A stretch of DNA of 64,000 nucleotides. Origin: Cercis canadensis (taxonomy: Eukaryota > Streptophyta > Magnoliopsida > Fabales > Fabaceae). The notes beneath the pieces were generated by a model that worked only from the letters and a program-made list of their open reading frames with translations, made no database searches and was not told the origin of the DNA. The DNA lies in NCBI GenBank assembly GCA_003255065.1, contig QAOA01006130.1, positions 279,296-343,295 on the forward strand. Reading direction: 5' to 3'. Position 1 is the stretch's first letter. The number at the start of each line of letters is the position of its first letter. Of this stretch, positions 50,403 through 62,297 are shown piece by piece. A program made the translations under genes and the position numbers.

Positions 50403-53400
50403 TTTTTCTGAATTATATACTTGCTGTCGGTGGAACCTGTTGAGATCAATTGACAAACTCAGTGAACCACCATCAAATGGTAGTTGTATGTATACACAAC
50501 GGACCTTTGAGACCAAGATGAGACAACACAAAAGGATAAACTTAACGGCCCCATGCTTCAAGGCTTTCTTTCCTGAAAGCACGAGTTAGAAAGGGTTCTA
50601 TGTAGTCTTCTTTTATAAGTCTAGTCAGAAAAGAGATAACAAGAGGAACAGAAACTGAATTGTAATTTAGATTCAAGCCCAAATTTATTTAGCATGAAGT
50701 GACATAGTAGAGAGGTGCGATAAATAGAATCATCCTTCTGACAACAATTAATTTGCAAGGCAAAAGGGAAGGGGGTGTTAAGCATGTTTGTAAACTGTTA
50801 TCTTTGATAAAAGTAAACGTATCAACCAAGAAAGAGCAGGAACTAAGAAGAGTTAAAACAAAGTTGTGGGGGGGGAAGCATGTTAGAGTCTCTCCGCTTA
50901 TTACATACCCAAGAATATGCAGAAACATTTCAAAAGAGGAGAGCTTAAGGAACAGATACCTTAGAGACTATAAGTTATAGTATATGTACCACTTTTTATC
51001 AACACAATGCCACTATATATCTTCATGGAGGAGATATCACACTTACTCTTTTTCACAGCATTACTCGTCAACCTCTTTTACTTTTATAGGCTCCTTTTTT
51101 GTGGTTTCTTTCTCTTTCGGACCAATGATCAAACACAGTATGATCGAGGAGTTAAAGTTGAAACGGTTATGAAACACCCAATAGGAAACTAACCTCGGCG
51201 ATGTACTAAATTTGGTTGTTCCAATTAAATGCCAAATGGCGAATAAGAAAAGTTTAAAAGCGTATGAGAGAGAGGCCGTTGTTCCACTTCTACACACACA
51301 GTTGAAAAGGGGTGAGCCCATTGCTGATATATAAAGTAGCGATAAAGTCTACTGCCCTTGTGTGACTTGTTGGCTTCGGTGATCCCAAGAATTTCACCCT
51401 AAGATATTCGCCTTCGATACCTCGCGAGACGGCGAGAGACACACAAGACTTCGAAGAATCCGTCCACAATTTGAGACTTGTTAAACGAAACGGAATCTAT
51501 ATGCAAAAGGCACACAAGATTTTGATACAGATTAGAGGTTTATATGAACAAATTGGATTATGCTTTCAAGGAGAAGGAGAAGGATTGAGACAGGAATCAC
51601 CGAATCAGCATAAATGATTGGGATCGGGGACACTGACGGCGAAATTTTCAAAGCTAAGCTGGATGATGTGTTGATAGCTTCGCTTTTTTCTTTTTTTGTT
51701 TCAAAAGAATTTGTAATCATTTTTTTCGGACCAAGGAAAAAAGGTAAGAAATTGCGCGGGAATAGACCATGGTCGGTGGCTATTATTATTATGATATGGC
51801 AATTATGCTACACCACGCTCCCGTTATAACTTATAACGCCCCACACTGCGTCCTTTCCCTTTGCCTATGTTTGGTTGGGAGTAAGAGAAGTTACAGGGGA
51901 GCACAGGAAAGGGAAGAGGAGCTATGAAAATTTTCCTCCCTTATTTGCAAGAGTAGAGGAGGGAAAGTATTTCTTTCAAAATTTCCCAAACTAGAAAACT
52001 CAGTTTGGGTAGTTCTAAGTTCCCACCCATAATAATAATATCTCACCCAAGGCTAGGGAATACATTATAGAGTTGGAATTAACTCTTTTTTCTATAAAAG
52101 AGTTGGAATTGACCCTAAAATCATATTTTCTGATTGAAATATCAGAATATTCCCAAACAGAGGGAAAATGTCACATTTTGAATTAAAGTAAAGGGCTAAT
52201 TGCTAACCCCATTAAAATATGTTAGTCATAGTTTAAACAAAATGAGAGATGCACTCCAACAGTTCCCCAAAAATATTTCAAAAAAAATGGAATATATATA
52301 CATTGTGGATAGTATTATTGATATTTTAAAAAAGAAAATGTGTATTCTCATGTAACAAAAAAATGCATATATAGTCTTCTTTTGGAAAATGACATTCTAA
52401 TTCTAAGGTAATATATATTATATGTTAATGAGTTAAATATATGTTAAATACTATTATATTATTCTCGTTGTAAGACTTAGATTTAAATCTCACGGTTAAT
52501 AGCCTCATTTTAATAAATAATCTGTAAGTACTACTATAAATTTTTATTGAGACTTATGCTATGTCGGCCTTAAATGAGATAGTCTCTCTCATGCTAAACT
52601 TTTATTTATCAAAAAAAAAAATTAATTTTTGGTTGCTTGGCAGACTAATGACCTCCAAAAGAAAAGGCAAAAAGAAATTAATCACTAGTAAATAACAATC
52701 CCAGCTCAATTGAAAATTTGAAAAGTAGAAAGACGTGGAATGGAAGATGATCGATAGAGTTTCAACCTATAACTTGGCAACTGAGTCATTACTTTGAATT
52801 AGAAATTTGAGAAAAAAAAAAAACATTGTTGATTACCCGCTATTGTTCAATTAATTTGCAAATAAATAAGTGTACAAGTGATCTCATTTTCATTTTGTTT
52901 TTTTTTTTTCCTTTTGTGATGATAGTGAAAATGACTTTCTAAAACATTGACGAATGCTTATTAGAAAGTCAAATAAAAGACTACTATGAATGTGATTCTA
53001 ATTATGAGGCTAATTCCTCTGCTAGTGCAATACTCTTCCACAGATTTCAGCAGCGGTTGTGACTTCCTTTTCCTTGTGACCCAGAAATCGCAGCGGCGTT
53101 ATCTCCCAAAATTATTTAGAATAATTTTAGATGCAATTTGATATATATATATATATTGACAATCGTGAACTTTTTAATGAAAATGACATTCTAATAATAA
53201 CAAAATTTCATTATTAAGTCAAATTCTATTTTTAACAAGAATAATGGATGTCATATTGTATTGGGGGATTCACTATTGCCATTTGGCACACTTAGAGATA
53301 ATGTCTGCGAATGGCATTGCATCATTGTTTCTAAAAGTTTCCTCTTTCTTGAAGTAAAAGGAGTATTAAAAAAAATTAAAGGTGGGCGGAGATTGCTTAT

Positions 53401-54338
53401 TTTTCATTAACAAGACACATTCAATTATTGGACATATGCTTCCAAAGAAGAAAAACAAAATCGTATGGACAATTGCAAGAGATCTTTATGAAATTTTTTT
53501 GCTTTTTTTTTTTTTGAAATTGCAATCTAGTGAATCGTTGATCTGGGCAGTTACCGTTTAAAACAGCAAGCATTGCATTATGGCTGAATGCTCTAACTTG
53601 AAATTGCATTACTTATTATCAGCATGTGTTTTAGTTTTCACCATATGTAAAAAATCTTCTGCAAATTTTCATTTTTTGTAGTCTTATGGACCGAGAATCT
53701 CCGTTTTCCCGGCCCCAATTGAGAGGATGGAAGTAGATCTTGTTCTCTGGGTTTGGGTGCCTCATCTCATCCCTCAAATGATACAGAGGAAAAACACTGA
53801 ATGTACATTAGAATAAGTTTCACAAACATCCCAATGTGTGTGAAGAAAGTTAATGTCCTAAGGATGAAAAGAGAACTTTTCCCTGTTTAGGTGAAATCAA
53901 ATATACAATGACCTCAGTACAATAATTAAGATGGCAGATAGATCAGCGAAATAGTAACATTAACTATACTAGAAATCACAAAAGAATAATGGATGTTATA
54001 TACCAGGGGAGGGTTATATGTCCTAATAAATCAAACTCGGTACTCAAGAAAACTGGTTGATTACTGAAACTAAATGTAAATGAACATAATTTAGGGTTAT
54101 ATGTCCTAATAATTTATGGTAATGTTATTTTAGCACCAAAAAGAGAAAATAAATTGAAAGATAACAAAGATAACATAATAGTCAAGCTTGCATGCGATGA
54201 CAATGAAAATTTCCATTTCATATGGAGAAAATTTATAGATTGTCTAAACCATGTGTATGATAAAGCAGCAAGTTGCACAAGTGTTTCTTCCCTGACGTAA
54301 CATGTGATTCTGATAAACTTGAAAAAGCAGTTCCGTGC
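50403..54338. other. Large-enzyme upstream region and intergenic DNA
   Basis: The bases just above 50402 include a cag acceptor near 50439 on the minus strand, so a 5' UTR intron is likely. The rest is AT-rich. Short frames such as 51614-51829 have no recognisable family. A dispersed repeat copy lies at 54104-54169. Confidence 0.4.
54104..54169 (+). repeat. Dispersed repeat, copy 2
   Basis: Matches 39221-39280 (shared ttatggtaatgttattttag and following a-rich part). It lies about 170 bp beyond the stop codon of the MCTP gene, in its 3' flank. Confidence 0.65.
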
Positions 54339-56663
54339 TCACAACATGCTGTCTGATCTAGCAGGCAACCTTCTAAAGAAATTGAGTGGAACTGATGGGA
54401 GTTTCTGGCGAAATCTGGGATGCCTTAACACATAGATGCCTGTGAGAAGGGACACAACTTGGAAAGGAGTAACGTAGAGAAGTATAGCAGCAATGAAACA
54501 GAATGTGACAAAGAGAGTGGTAGCCCTTGGGTCTCTCCAGCTTAGCAGACTTTGAAACCTTTCTCCTTGAGTAGCCAAGTCACCTACAACAGTTTGAACC
54601 CTTCCTGCAATGCTTCTTAGACGATCATATCTCATCCTAACAATTTCTGATGAGCGAGAAGTTGGGAATGTATCAAACTCTTCATCTAATTCATCAGGAT
54701 GAGCAGCATCAGCATGAGACAGTCGCGTGTCCATATGTGGAGGGTGTCTTGGCCTCCACCTGAAGTTCCAAATCCCAATCAAGAAGAGGTACAAGAAAAC
54801 TGTAGGAAGTATTAGCTCTGGGTAAAGAACCAGTATTATGAAAAGGATATGAATTAGAACAGTTGTGATAGGATTTTTCCAATTGCAGATCTGATCAAAC
54901 CATTTCCCAATGGCAATCAACCCACCTAGAACTTTCATTATTCTGAAGAAATTAGCTTTGCTTCTTCTCATACTCCACATATGTGAATCCACATCAAGCA
55001 TATATTCCACAACCTCTTTCCTCAGTGCTGGCTCAGCCCGGCTCAACCTCATTGAGACAATTTGCATGGCCATATGCCTCAGACTGTCAAGCTGAATTAC
55101 AGATAGAGGATGGATGTAGTGCATCTTTGGCAACAATGGCTGTGAATACATATACAGCATATTAATCAATGATGAGCTTGTGAATCTTACAGCCAATTGC
55201 ACTTCTCCCATTTTCTTCACACCTGAAGTATGCAGTACCAAAAGAGGATATGAGTGTGTGTAAACCCTATCAGCTTCAAGAGTGGACAGTCGAATTCTCA
55301 CCTTCCCTATCCTTGAATCCTTTGATCCCCCAGATTTATCTCCCCCATGTAAATGACCATTGTCAAAAACCCCGACTGTAATAACTGTATATGGATCAAA
55401 AACCTCCCAAGTGTACTGCTCATTCCACTTTGGACTAAAGCTATCTACAATTGTCCGAGTGCGGATCCATTTCTGCCCATATTTAGCTACACAATAAGCA
55501 TCCGTGGTTCCTCGACCATCTCTTGTCTTCATTGGCATCAGCCCTTGAGCACTTATAATCCCCACCTCCAGAATTCCAATGCTAGGCTTCGACAGCTGCT
55601 TTGCAGTTGGCCTAAGATCACTACTGTAATGAGTTGATTCATCCAAAACATGATACCCACCATCCAAACAGACCCTCAAATGTATCCTACTTGCAAATTT
55701 GATCTCCTTCTTCTGTTCCCCTTCAATAATCGCATGCTTCTCAAGGTTATACCACCTACTATTCACAGGCTTATGGTCTAACCTCCTTTGCACAATCTGT
55801 AAAGGAATCACACACCTTCCCAGGATTTCATCTTTGTTTGATCCAACTCTATCTTCCACAGTCAGAATCAATGGTTCCTCAAACGGCTCAGCAACAACAA
55901 ACATCAAATCCTCATTCCACATAGGATTTATAGTCTTACTTTGAGATATTCTAGTTCTCAATGCCTGATTCCCTAGATTAACCTTCACAAAAACTTCTGG
56001 ATACCGGCTTTTATCACTTGGTATTAAGTCCTGAGCTTCAATAACATTGACCCTCACATACCAAAGTTTGGGAGAAAGGTACACCTTTGATCGAATGTTT
56101 GCAATCGCTTCAGGACCAACAGATGCTGCATCAGAATGCCATGCATCAGAAAATGCCTCATCTGCTTGAGTTCCCATCCAAACAGCCAACATTAGCTCTC
56201 CCTTAGCTTTGTCACCCTTGCGGTCTTCCAGCCTATACCACTGTGGAGCCAATGGGCTATCTGGGGGAATACGTTTTGGGATTTCATTCAGTTCAAACAA
56301 CACCCTACCAATGGTATCATCTAAAACAACATCCTTATCTTTCACAACCACTTCCAAAACCGAAGCTTGAATTCGATCTTTTGAGAAAGCAAAAACATGG
56401 TTCCACTCAGGATTGGATTTCTTCTCAAAATGCTTTGTAATTCCCTTGTAGTTACCAAGTTTCACTTCAACATAGGGATCACAACTACCCGTCACATCCT
56501 TCCCAGGTAAATCCTTGGCTTTCACAACACGAATATACAGATACTGCATCTGTTCAACCAGGTCATAGGTGCATGACAGCTTATCCCCTCTCATCGCCCC
56601 TGCCCCGATGTTGGGTGATGTCTCCTTCAGGGCAAAGTCTACAGCCTGTGGTGGCTTCTGCAT
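54339..56663 (-). CDS. MCTP4: MCTP / FT-interacting protein (FTIP3/4 type)
   Basis: A single coding exon of 774 residues, the usual length of the MCTP3/MCTP4 (FTIP3/FTIP4) group. Three C2 domains are visible: from about residue 40 (LYIRVVKAKDLPGKDVTGSC, Asp-rich loops), about 200 (WYVRVNVIEAQDLIPSD) and about 365 (ILEVGIISAQGLMPMKTRDG). The C-terminal phosphoribosyltransferase-C-type region holds two hydrophobic segments, TTVLIHILFIILVLYPELIL and TLFVTFCFIAAILLYVTPFQ, that anchor it in the endoplasmic reticulum. Family members tether ER to plasma membrane at plasmodesmata and affect transport of FT or STM proteins. The ATG at 56663 (MQKPPQ) fits the family; the one at 56708 lies close to a splice acceptor. 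A 5' UTR intron is likely at 56689-57621. Confidence 0.92.
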   Translation of the reverse strand: MQKPPQAVDFALKETSPNIGAGAMRGDKLSCTYDLVEQMQYLYIRVVKAKDLPGKDVTGSCDPYVEVKLGNYKGITKHFEKKSNPEWNHVFAFSKDRIQASVLEVVVKDKDVVLDDTIGRVLFELNEIPKRIPPDSPLAPQWYRLEDRKGDKAKGELMLAVWMGTQADEAFSDAWHSDAASVGPEAIANIRSKVYLSPKLWYVRVNVIEAQDLIPSDKSRYPEVFVKVNLGNQALRTRISQSKTINPMWNEDLMFVVAEPFEEPLILTVEDRVGSNKDEILGRCVIPLQIVQRRLDHKPVNSRWYNLEKHAIIEGEQKKEIKFASRIHLRVCLDGGYHVLDESTHYSSDLRPTAKQLSKPSIGILEVGIISAQGLMPMKTRDGRGTTDAYCVAKYGQKWIRTRTIVDSFSPKWNEQYTWEVFDPYTVITVGVFDNGHLHGGDKSGGSKDSRIGKVRIRLSTLEADRVYTHSYPLLVLHTSGVKKMGEVQLAVRFTSSSLINMLYMYSQPLLPKMHYIHPLSVIQLDSLRHMAMQIVSMRLSRAEPALRKEVVEYMLDVDSHMWSMRRSKANFFRIMKVLGGLIAIGKWFDQICNWKNPITTVLIHILFIILVLYPELILPTVFLYLFLIGIWNFRWRPRHPPHMDTRLSHADAAHPDELDEEFDTFPTSRSSEIVRMRYDRLRSIAGRVQTVVGDLATQGERFQSLLSWRDPRATTLFVTFCFIAAILLYVTPFQVVSLLTGIYVLRHPRFRQKLPSVPLNFFRRLPARSDSML

Positions 56664-56688
56664 TTTCTCTAGAGTACACTTTCCACAC

Positions 56689-57621
56689 CTGAGCCGAATC
56701 AAAATCAAGAAACCAGGGAATTCTTTTTATTTTATTTTTTTCAATTTAACAAATAACTTTCCAATTTAAACCAATTTCAAGAAAGCCAAACTCCTATCAT
56801 TTTTCTATGATCTTAAAGTGAATACGGAAAAAGTAATCAGAATCAGAGAAGGTACTCGGAAGCTAAGGACTATTAAAACTAAAAAAGTACCCGACAGGTT
56901 AAAACGCCTCGCTTAATCAGTGATACTAGGCCAGAATATGGATGAGTGCCTCCGCCCAAGCTTTAAAAGAAATGCACGATAACCTGCGTTGAAGAACCAT
57001 CAAAACTCATAAGTGGCAAGGTACACTGAATCTCAATTGCGCAAGAAAAACATTTCATCCAAATTAATAAATGGGACAAGGAAGAAGTACAACTTGAACG
57101 CTATACGTCTTTCGGTTTGCTTTCCATGGATTCTTTTGAAAGTTAGAGATGATTGGGGAAAATAACAAAATAAAAAAGGTTCCATGCGGTTGAATAGACC
57201 AGGTTTTCTGTATCAATGTTTCTTCTGCACCGACCCATTTTCCCGTCAACCAAACAGGGACTAAGAGGAAGAAGACAACAAGTCACCCGAAAAACAAAAT
57301 GCATTTGCTAGAGTGAAGCTAATTTAGAGACCAGACAACAAATTCCGAGCTTATATTTTACAATTATAGATCTAATGCACTAAAAGAAAAGGGGTCCATC
57401 AGAACAAAAACCAAGGAAAGAAGTAAACTCCAGGTTAAAATAAAGACATTCATCAACCTGAACTACCACTCACATTGAATAGACAAAGAGTTGCAAGTTT
57501 CAACAACTACTCAAACCAAAACAGAGAAAACAAAACTCAGAACAGGTAAGTAAACCTTGAAAGAAATGCGGTATTATTAAGTTCACGTACACGCAACAGA
57601 GAGTTGGCACTTGGCACTAAC
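56689..57621 (-). other. Likely 5' UTR intron of the MCTP gene
   Basis: On the minus strand a donor (gttagt, after ATCCGAG, at 57621) and an acceptor (ggctcag ending at 56689) flank 933 bp with no coding frame. The acceptor is 26 bases from the MCTP ATG. Intronless coding regions with a leader intron are common in this gene group. Confidence 0.55.
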
Positions 57622-60555
57622 CTCGGATGCTACTGGTCTGGTTGTCTTGTTGAAGGTGCAGAGAGCTATGGAACACTAAAGACCACACCAACAATTTTGA
57701 AAGATGGAAACAACTTTAGGACGTTAGGAAAAACGAAGTTGAGTGAAGAGTGAGCTTATAAGCATGTAAAAGAGAGTATGTGTGTCTGTTTGTGATGTGA
57801 GTGGGGCTGAGATCTGTGCAAAACTGCTGATTCTCTATAATGCACACAAAAAGCACCCATTTCATTTCAGCACCAACTTCTTCAACTCTCTCTCCCTCTT
57901 TTTCCTAATTTTTTTTTTCTTTTAACTTAGCAATTTTTTAAGACAGGAACCCGAGACTCAAGTGCGAGGATTTTGGTCGGCTATGCACTTTTGTGGATAG
58001 TTGGTTTCGTAAATTTACTTGGTTTCTTTCAGCGAAAATGAATAAATAAATAAATAAAAAACTAGGATTAAATTAATAATTGTTCCAACAAATTTATAAA
58101 ATTATAATTAGAATTCAAAATGACGCAGAAGAAGAATTAAAACGTGGTGGCTCCTTTTTATCCTTAATCGGGAAAACCTGGAAAAAGGAAAATAAAAGAG
58201 GTGGTCAGGTTTCATTAACTTGGTGGGGCTTTTAATCTATGTGTGCGTGTGTGGTCCAACTTATAATCAGTAATCTTGGGTTTCCAGTAAAAGGACACAA
58301 AGGTAATTACAAAAACAAAGTGAGCTAGTGTTTCCTGCAAAGGTTGCATATTCCGAATAAGATTCCGCCAAGTGTCAGTAATGTGTAGCACGTCATTTTG
58401 GAGATTTTGGTCTCGGTGCCTGTGAATGTGCCCGATTGTACTACACTTGAGCTGCAAGGGGTTGCAGGGAATCCCCACCCCTTTGTGGGGCCGGAACCTG
58501 CTCCGTCCTTCGCAGACATCCATGATAATTTATGAGAAGACTTGAGGCACGCGCAGGACAAGCGCGTGAAATGAATAATGGTTGGTTGTCTGCTTTTCTG
58601 TGATTTGTGAATTGTCTGTGTTTGTCCGGTGAACTTGACTGTGCCTCCAACCCAAAATTACCAAGTCAAACTTATTAAGACCGCGTAATGGCGTTAATAA
58701 TATATGTTGAGCAAAAAAGTGGAAGATAAAATTGGGTGTTATCAAATGGTGAATGATGTTTCATATATATGCAAATTGGCAACTATTCCTTCCTAAATAC
58801 CTTGTGTTTAAACTTTAAATCTAAAGCAAAAGCAGCACATGTTGTGTCAGAATATCAGCGTGTTGGTGGGTTTTTTTTTGTTTTTTTTTTTCTGGTATAT
58901 TGTTTCCGTTTTATTTCTCTTTCATGTAAGCCTTACTTGGTTTATTCATTTACATGATTTTAAGTTTTCAGTTAGTTTGGATAAAATCTACACAAACCCA
59001 TACATGATATGGACATGATCTTTATTGATCAGATAAGAAGAGAAAACGTCTTTGAATGGTAATGGTATCATTACGAGGGAGCAATGTAATTAAATGCATC
59101 TTTTCAGTATCCCATACGGTTTTTCTTGACGACCAAGAATTGAAGACGACAAGGCACAAACTAGCACAACGTCTTGCCTTTCTTTTCTTTTATTTCTTTC
59201 TCCTTCGCATGGCACTCACATACATGCACATGTCCTGAAGTATTTTTTTTTCTGTTTTTCTTTTTCCCTCGTAATTAATACAAGATGCATTTAGAATTGG
59301 AGGATTTAAGTACTTGAGGACATCTAAAGTCTTATCATTCAGGTACATAAAACTCATTTGCTTCCCTCAAAAATCCCAAAAGTCTTTTGTGTTTTATGAT
59401 AATGAAAGTAATCAACTTATAGTATAGGAGAGGCGCCCAAATCATTGAGCCATGGACAGGTTTGTGAATGCTCCGCTTTCGGTAGACACAAGCAATTTAA
59501 TTCATTTGTTGTCGTTATTTGAAATGACCACTGACCAATATGGCTTCCTCAGGCCCATGCCCTCTATTTTACGAAATGGGTATCTTATGGACCCAATAGT
59601 GAAAGTAAAATCATAAATTGATTAAGACAATTGCAAAACTTTTGGCCCATTATGCTGCTTCTAACAGCAGGAGCAGTTGAGAAAAGTAATGAGAAAGAAT
59701 TGGAGTTTGGTACGGTTGGTCTATGTCTCATGATCTCATCTCTACTCCATTATTCCTATTGTTTTAGTTCCTCATGCACAAAAGAAAAGAAAATTTCATT
59801 TTCATTTGTCTGAAAGAAGTCTTCAACTTGACGCCACACTTTGTTTTTCATGTGAGACTATGAACCAACATCTAGCAAATGCGCATTGTCCAGGCAAACT
59901 GAATTTGCATCTAACTCCTAGGAGCTAACCTCGTCATTTGAAAATTTGTTTTCGTTGTCTATACCAATGCCATAAACAACATCTTCTGCTGAAGCAGATG
60001 ACATGCAGAGTGATCCAACAGCCTCAAGATCCAACTCAAGCACCATTTTTCTTCATAAAAAATTACTCCCACGTTTTTTTTTTATCTTAATTACACAAAG
60101 ATTAAAGAAATTATTAAATAGCTTTGATTAAATTATCCATTCATTACAATATTTAAAATATTATTACTCCATTAGTGCTTTCTTTCACACTCCATTAATC
60201 ATCTCTCTTATTTCATTAATACTCTCTCTCTCTCTCCCTATATGTGACCCATTTAAATTTTTAGAAAACACAGTAAATACTCCTTTAAAAAATTATTTTT
60301 AGTGGAGAGAGAAGTTGTGTGAATAAATTAGTTAACAGATTTTAAGTATTTAATGAAAATAACATGGACAAAGTTTTAAAAAAATAATTAACAGCTCCTT
60401 AATTTTCTAAAGCAACAGGTAAAATGAAACAAATTCTTTTTCCAAAACAACATACAAAAAGAAACACAGAGAGCACTTTCAAGGTAAATCAAAACCTGAT
60501 AGTAAAGTTATTAGTGAGATGCTGTAGTATATGTGTGCAGTATGCGCCACTTCTA
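57622..60555. other. Intergenic stretch upstream of MCTP
   Basis: Contains the MCTP leader exon and promoter (CT-rich near 57885-57905). A GC-rich patch at 58430-58530 gives overlapping minus-strand frames with no recognised family. The remainder is AT-rich, with a CT microsatellite near 60223. No gene is called. Confidence 0.35.
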
Positions 60556-60559
60556 GGAA

Positions 60560-60700
60560 TGGCAAAATGCCCCGTTCTGCCGAGGATCCGCCAGGGATTC
60601 CCAGCACGGGGGCGGGGATTCGAGGGAGTTTTTCCACACGGGGACAGGGACAGATTTCTCCTCAGGTCCCGTCCCCGCCCTGCAGGGATCCCCGAAGTTG
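60560..60700. repeat. GC-rich degenerate repeat block
   Basis: A block rich in cgggga, ccccg and gggacaggga, quite unlike the AT-rich flanks. It resembles the gggacggggat-type sequences common in plant non-autonomous transposons. Boundaries and family are not resolved. Confidence 0.35.
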
Positions 60701-60940
60701 TAAAATACTAATATGTCCTTTAGTTATTATAAAAGATAATATATATGTGGGGGGCATAATAGTACTTTCGTATATGTAAATTAAATATATAAAAAAAGAA
60801 GTAAAATGATGTTGAAACCCTAATGTCCCAATTCTGCATTCCCCCTTCCAGCGCCGCACTTCTTCTTGTTCTCCTCTTCATCTATACCCCATTTCTCTTC
60901 TCTCAACCTCTTCACAAGCTCAGAAAACTCATAAACTTTC

Positions 60941-61438
60941 GGTATGTTTGGGAGTTTGAAGTGAGGGGAAAAGAAATGAGAGGAGAGAAAAGAGAGAGAA
61001 AGGAAGGGAAAGGAAGGGAAAATGAGGGGTTTTACTCTCTTTTGTTTGGATGATTAAAATGAGCAAAATGAAAAAAAAAAATAAAAATAATAAAAATTTG
61101 TAATTTTATAAATTTATCATTTATTTATAAAATAAATATATTTAATATAAAATTTAATAATTTTATTTAAATAATATTTGAAAAAGAATTTAAATAAATA
61201 AATAAAATTATAATAGTAAACTACTCTTTTTTCTTTTCAAATCTCCCAAATTGGAAGAATACAAAAGTGAAGGCAAAAAAAGAATGTGAGTCTTTAAAGT
61301 TATCCATTGATTTCCTTTCCTTTTTTAATCTTGAACTCCTTTCCTTTTTTAATCTTGAACTCCTAAACAAGAGGATAGACACATTCACTCCTTTCATTTT
61401 CTCTCATTTTCCTCTAATTTTAACTCTCAAACAAACCC
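60941..61438. mobile_element. MITE-like element with purine-rich inverted ends
   Basis: The left end ggtatgtttgggagttt (60941 on) and the inverse of the right end (ggtttgtttgagagtta, ending 61438) are similar, and each continues into gagg/aaaatgag-rich sequence for about 50 bp. The centre is AT-rich and non-coding. This layout matches common plant MITEs; no target-site duplication is clear. Confidence 0.45.
61313..61360 (+). repeat. 24-bp perfect tandem repeat x2
   Basis: Two exact adjacent copies of a 24-bp unit, 61313-61336 and 61337-61360, inside the MITE-like element. It causes the repeated FFNLELL reading in one frame, which is not a real protein. Confidence 0.9.
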
Positions 61439-61879
61439 TTAAAGGCACCCTTAAACAGCATAGAAACAAGCTCTGAATGGCTGTTGGACCGCTTTTGACA
61501 GTTTCTACACCTACTGCTTTAACAGATCCAATACCTCATAGAAAGAAGGTTTTGCAATGGCATTGTGTTCCTTCAATATTGTGAATGTTTTTTCTTTTTC
61601 TTTTTTATTTTTATTTTAGTGACTTTCAACACAGGCAAAGTATATGGGAAATCAGTAAGTGAGGAAACTGATGACTCTCTTCAATTGCCCTAAAAAAGAC
61701 AGACGAAAATTATACTAGAGTAAATAAGATTGTGATGATGTCATAATTTTCATTGTTATTGTTACATAATTGTCATCTCTCTTTCTCCTTCAATTTGAAA
61801 AGCTAAAACAGGGCCTTAAGAATATGAGCCAGAAGACATAGATGAAAGATTACCTCTGTTTTTTATATTAGCAGCATAG

Positions 61880-62060
61880 ATGTGTCAGTGATAGGAGTTT
61901 GGGACTTTGGGGTAGGGGAAGGGAGCTGGTAGTGGAAAATGGTCTCCGCCCAAGTTCGATCCCGCGAGCTAGCATGCTCTGTTAACAGAGCGTCCAAGTG
62001 TCACGTAAGCTAAGCTCACTGGCACTTCCACGTCAATTAAGCCGCACGTAAATGATTAGC
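61880..62060 (+). other. Possible degraded tRNA-related SINE
   Basis: The stretch holds a B-box-like aagttcgatcccgcg (61952-61966) and, nearby, an agctggtagtgg that could be a decayed A box, followed by a perfect 16-bp palindrome gctctgttaacagagc (61976-61991). No target-site duplication or poly(A) tail was found. Confidence 0.25.
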
Positions 62061-62297
62061 TGACGCCAGATTATTAGGAGTACTCTTCCCCCAAGATAGT
62101 AAAAACTTCATATGTGTTGACAATAATTTCAATAATGTATACAAATCCCAAAACATCACCCAATCATATTGAACTAAGTAATTCTTTTTATACCAGTTTA
62201 TTCATTTACATCTTAACTGTTTTCTATGTTCAATCATTCAACACCAATACAGAAAATATATGGGGAGACATATGGATCATGTGATCGAGGAAATACC

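Noticed and set aside
58325-58561. GC-richer minus-strand frames including MSAKDGAGSGPTKGWGFP
   Set aside because: Overlapping frames in a short GC-rich patch, without splice sites or a known domain. Could be a gene fragment; not supported enough to call.
60424-60779. Overlapping Arg/Pro-rich frames
   Set aside because: Translation of a gggacaggga/ccccg-type repeat block.
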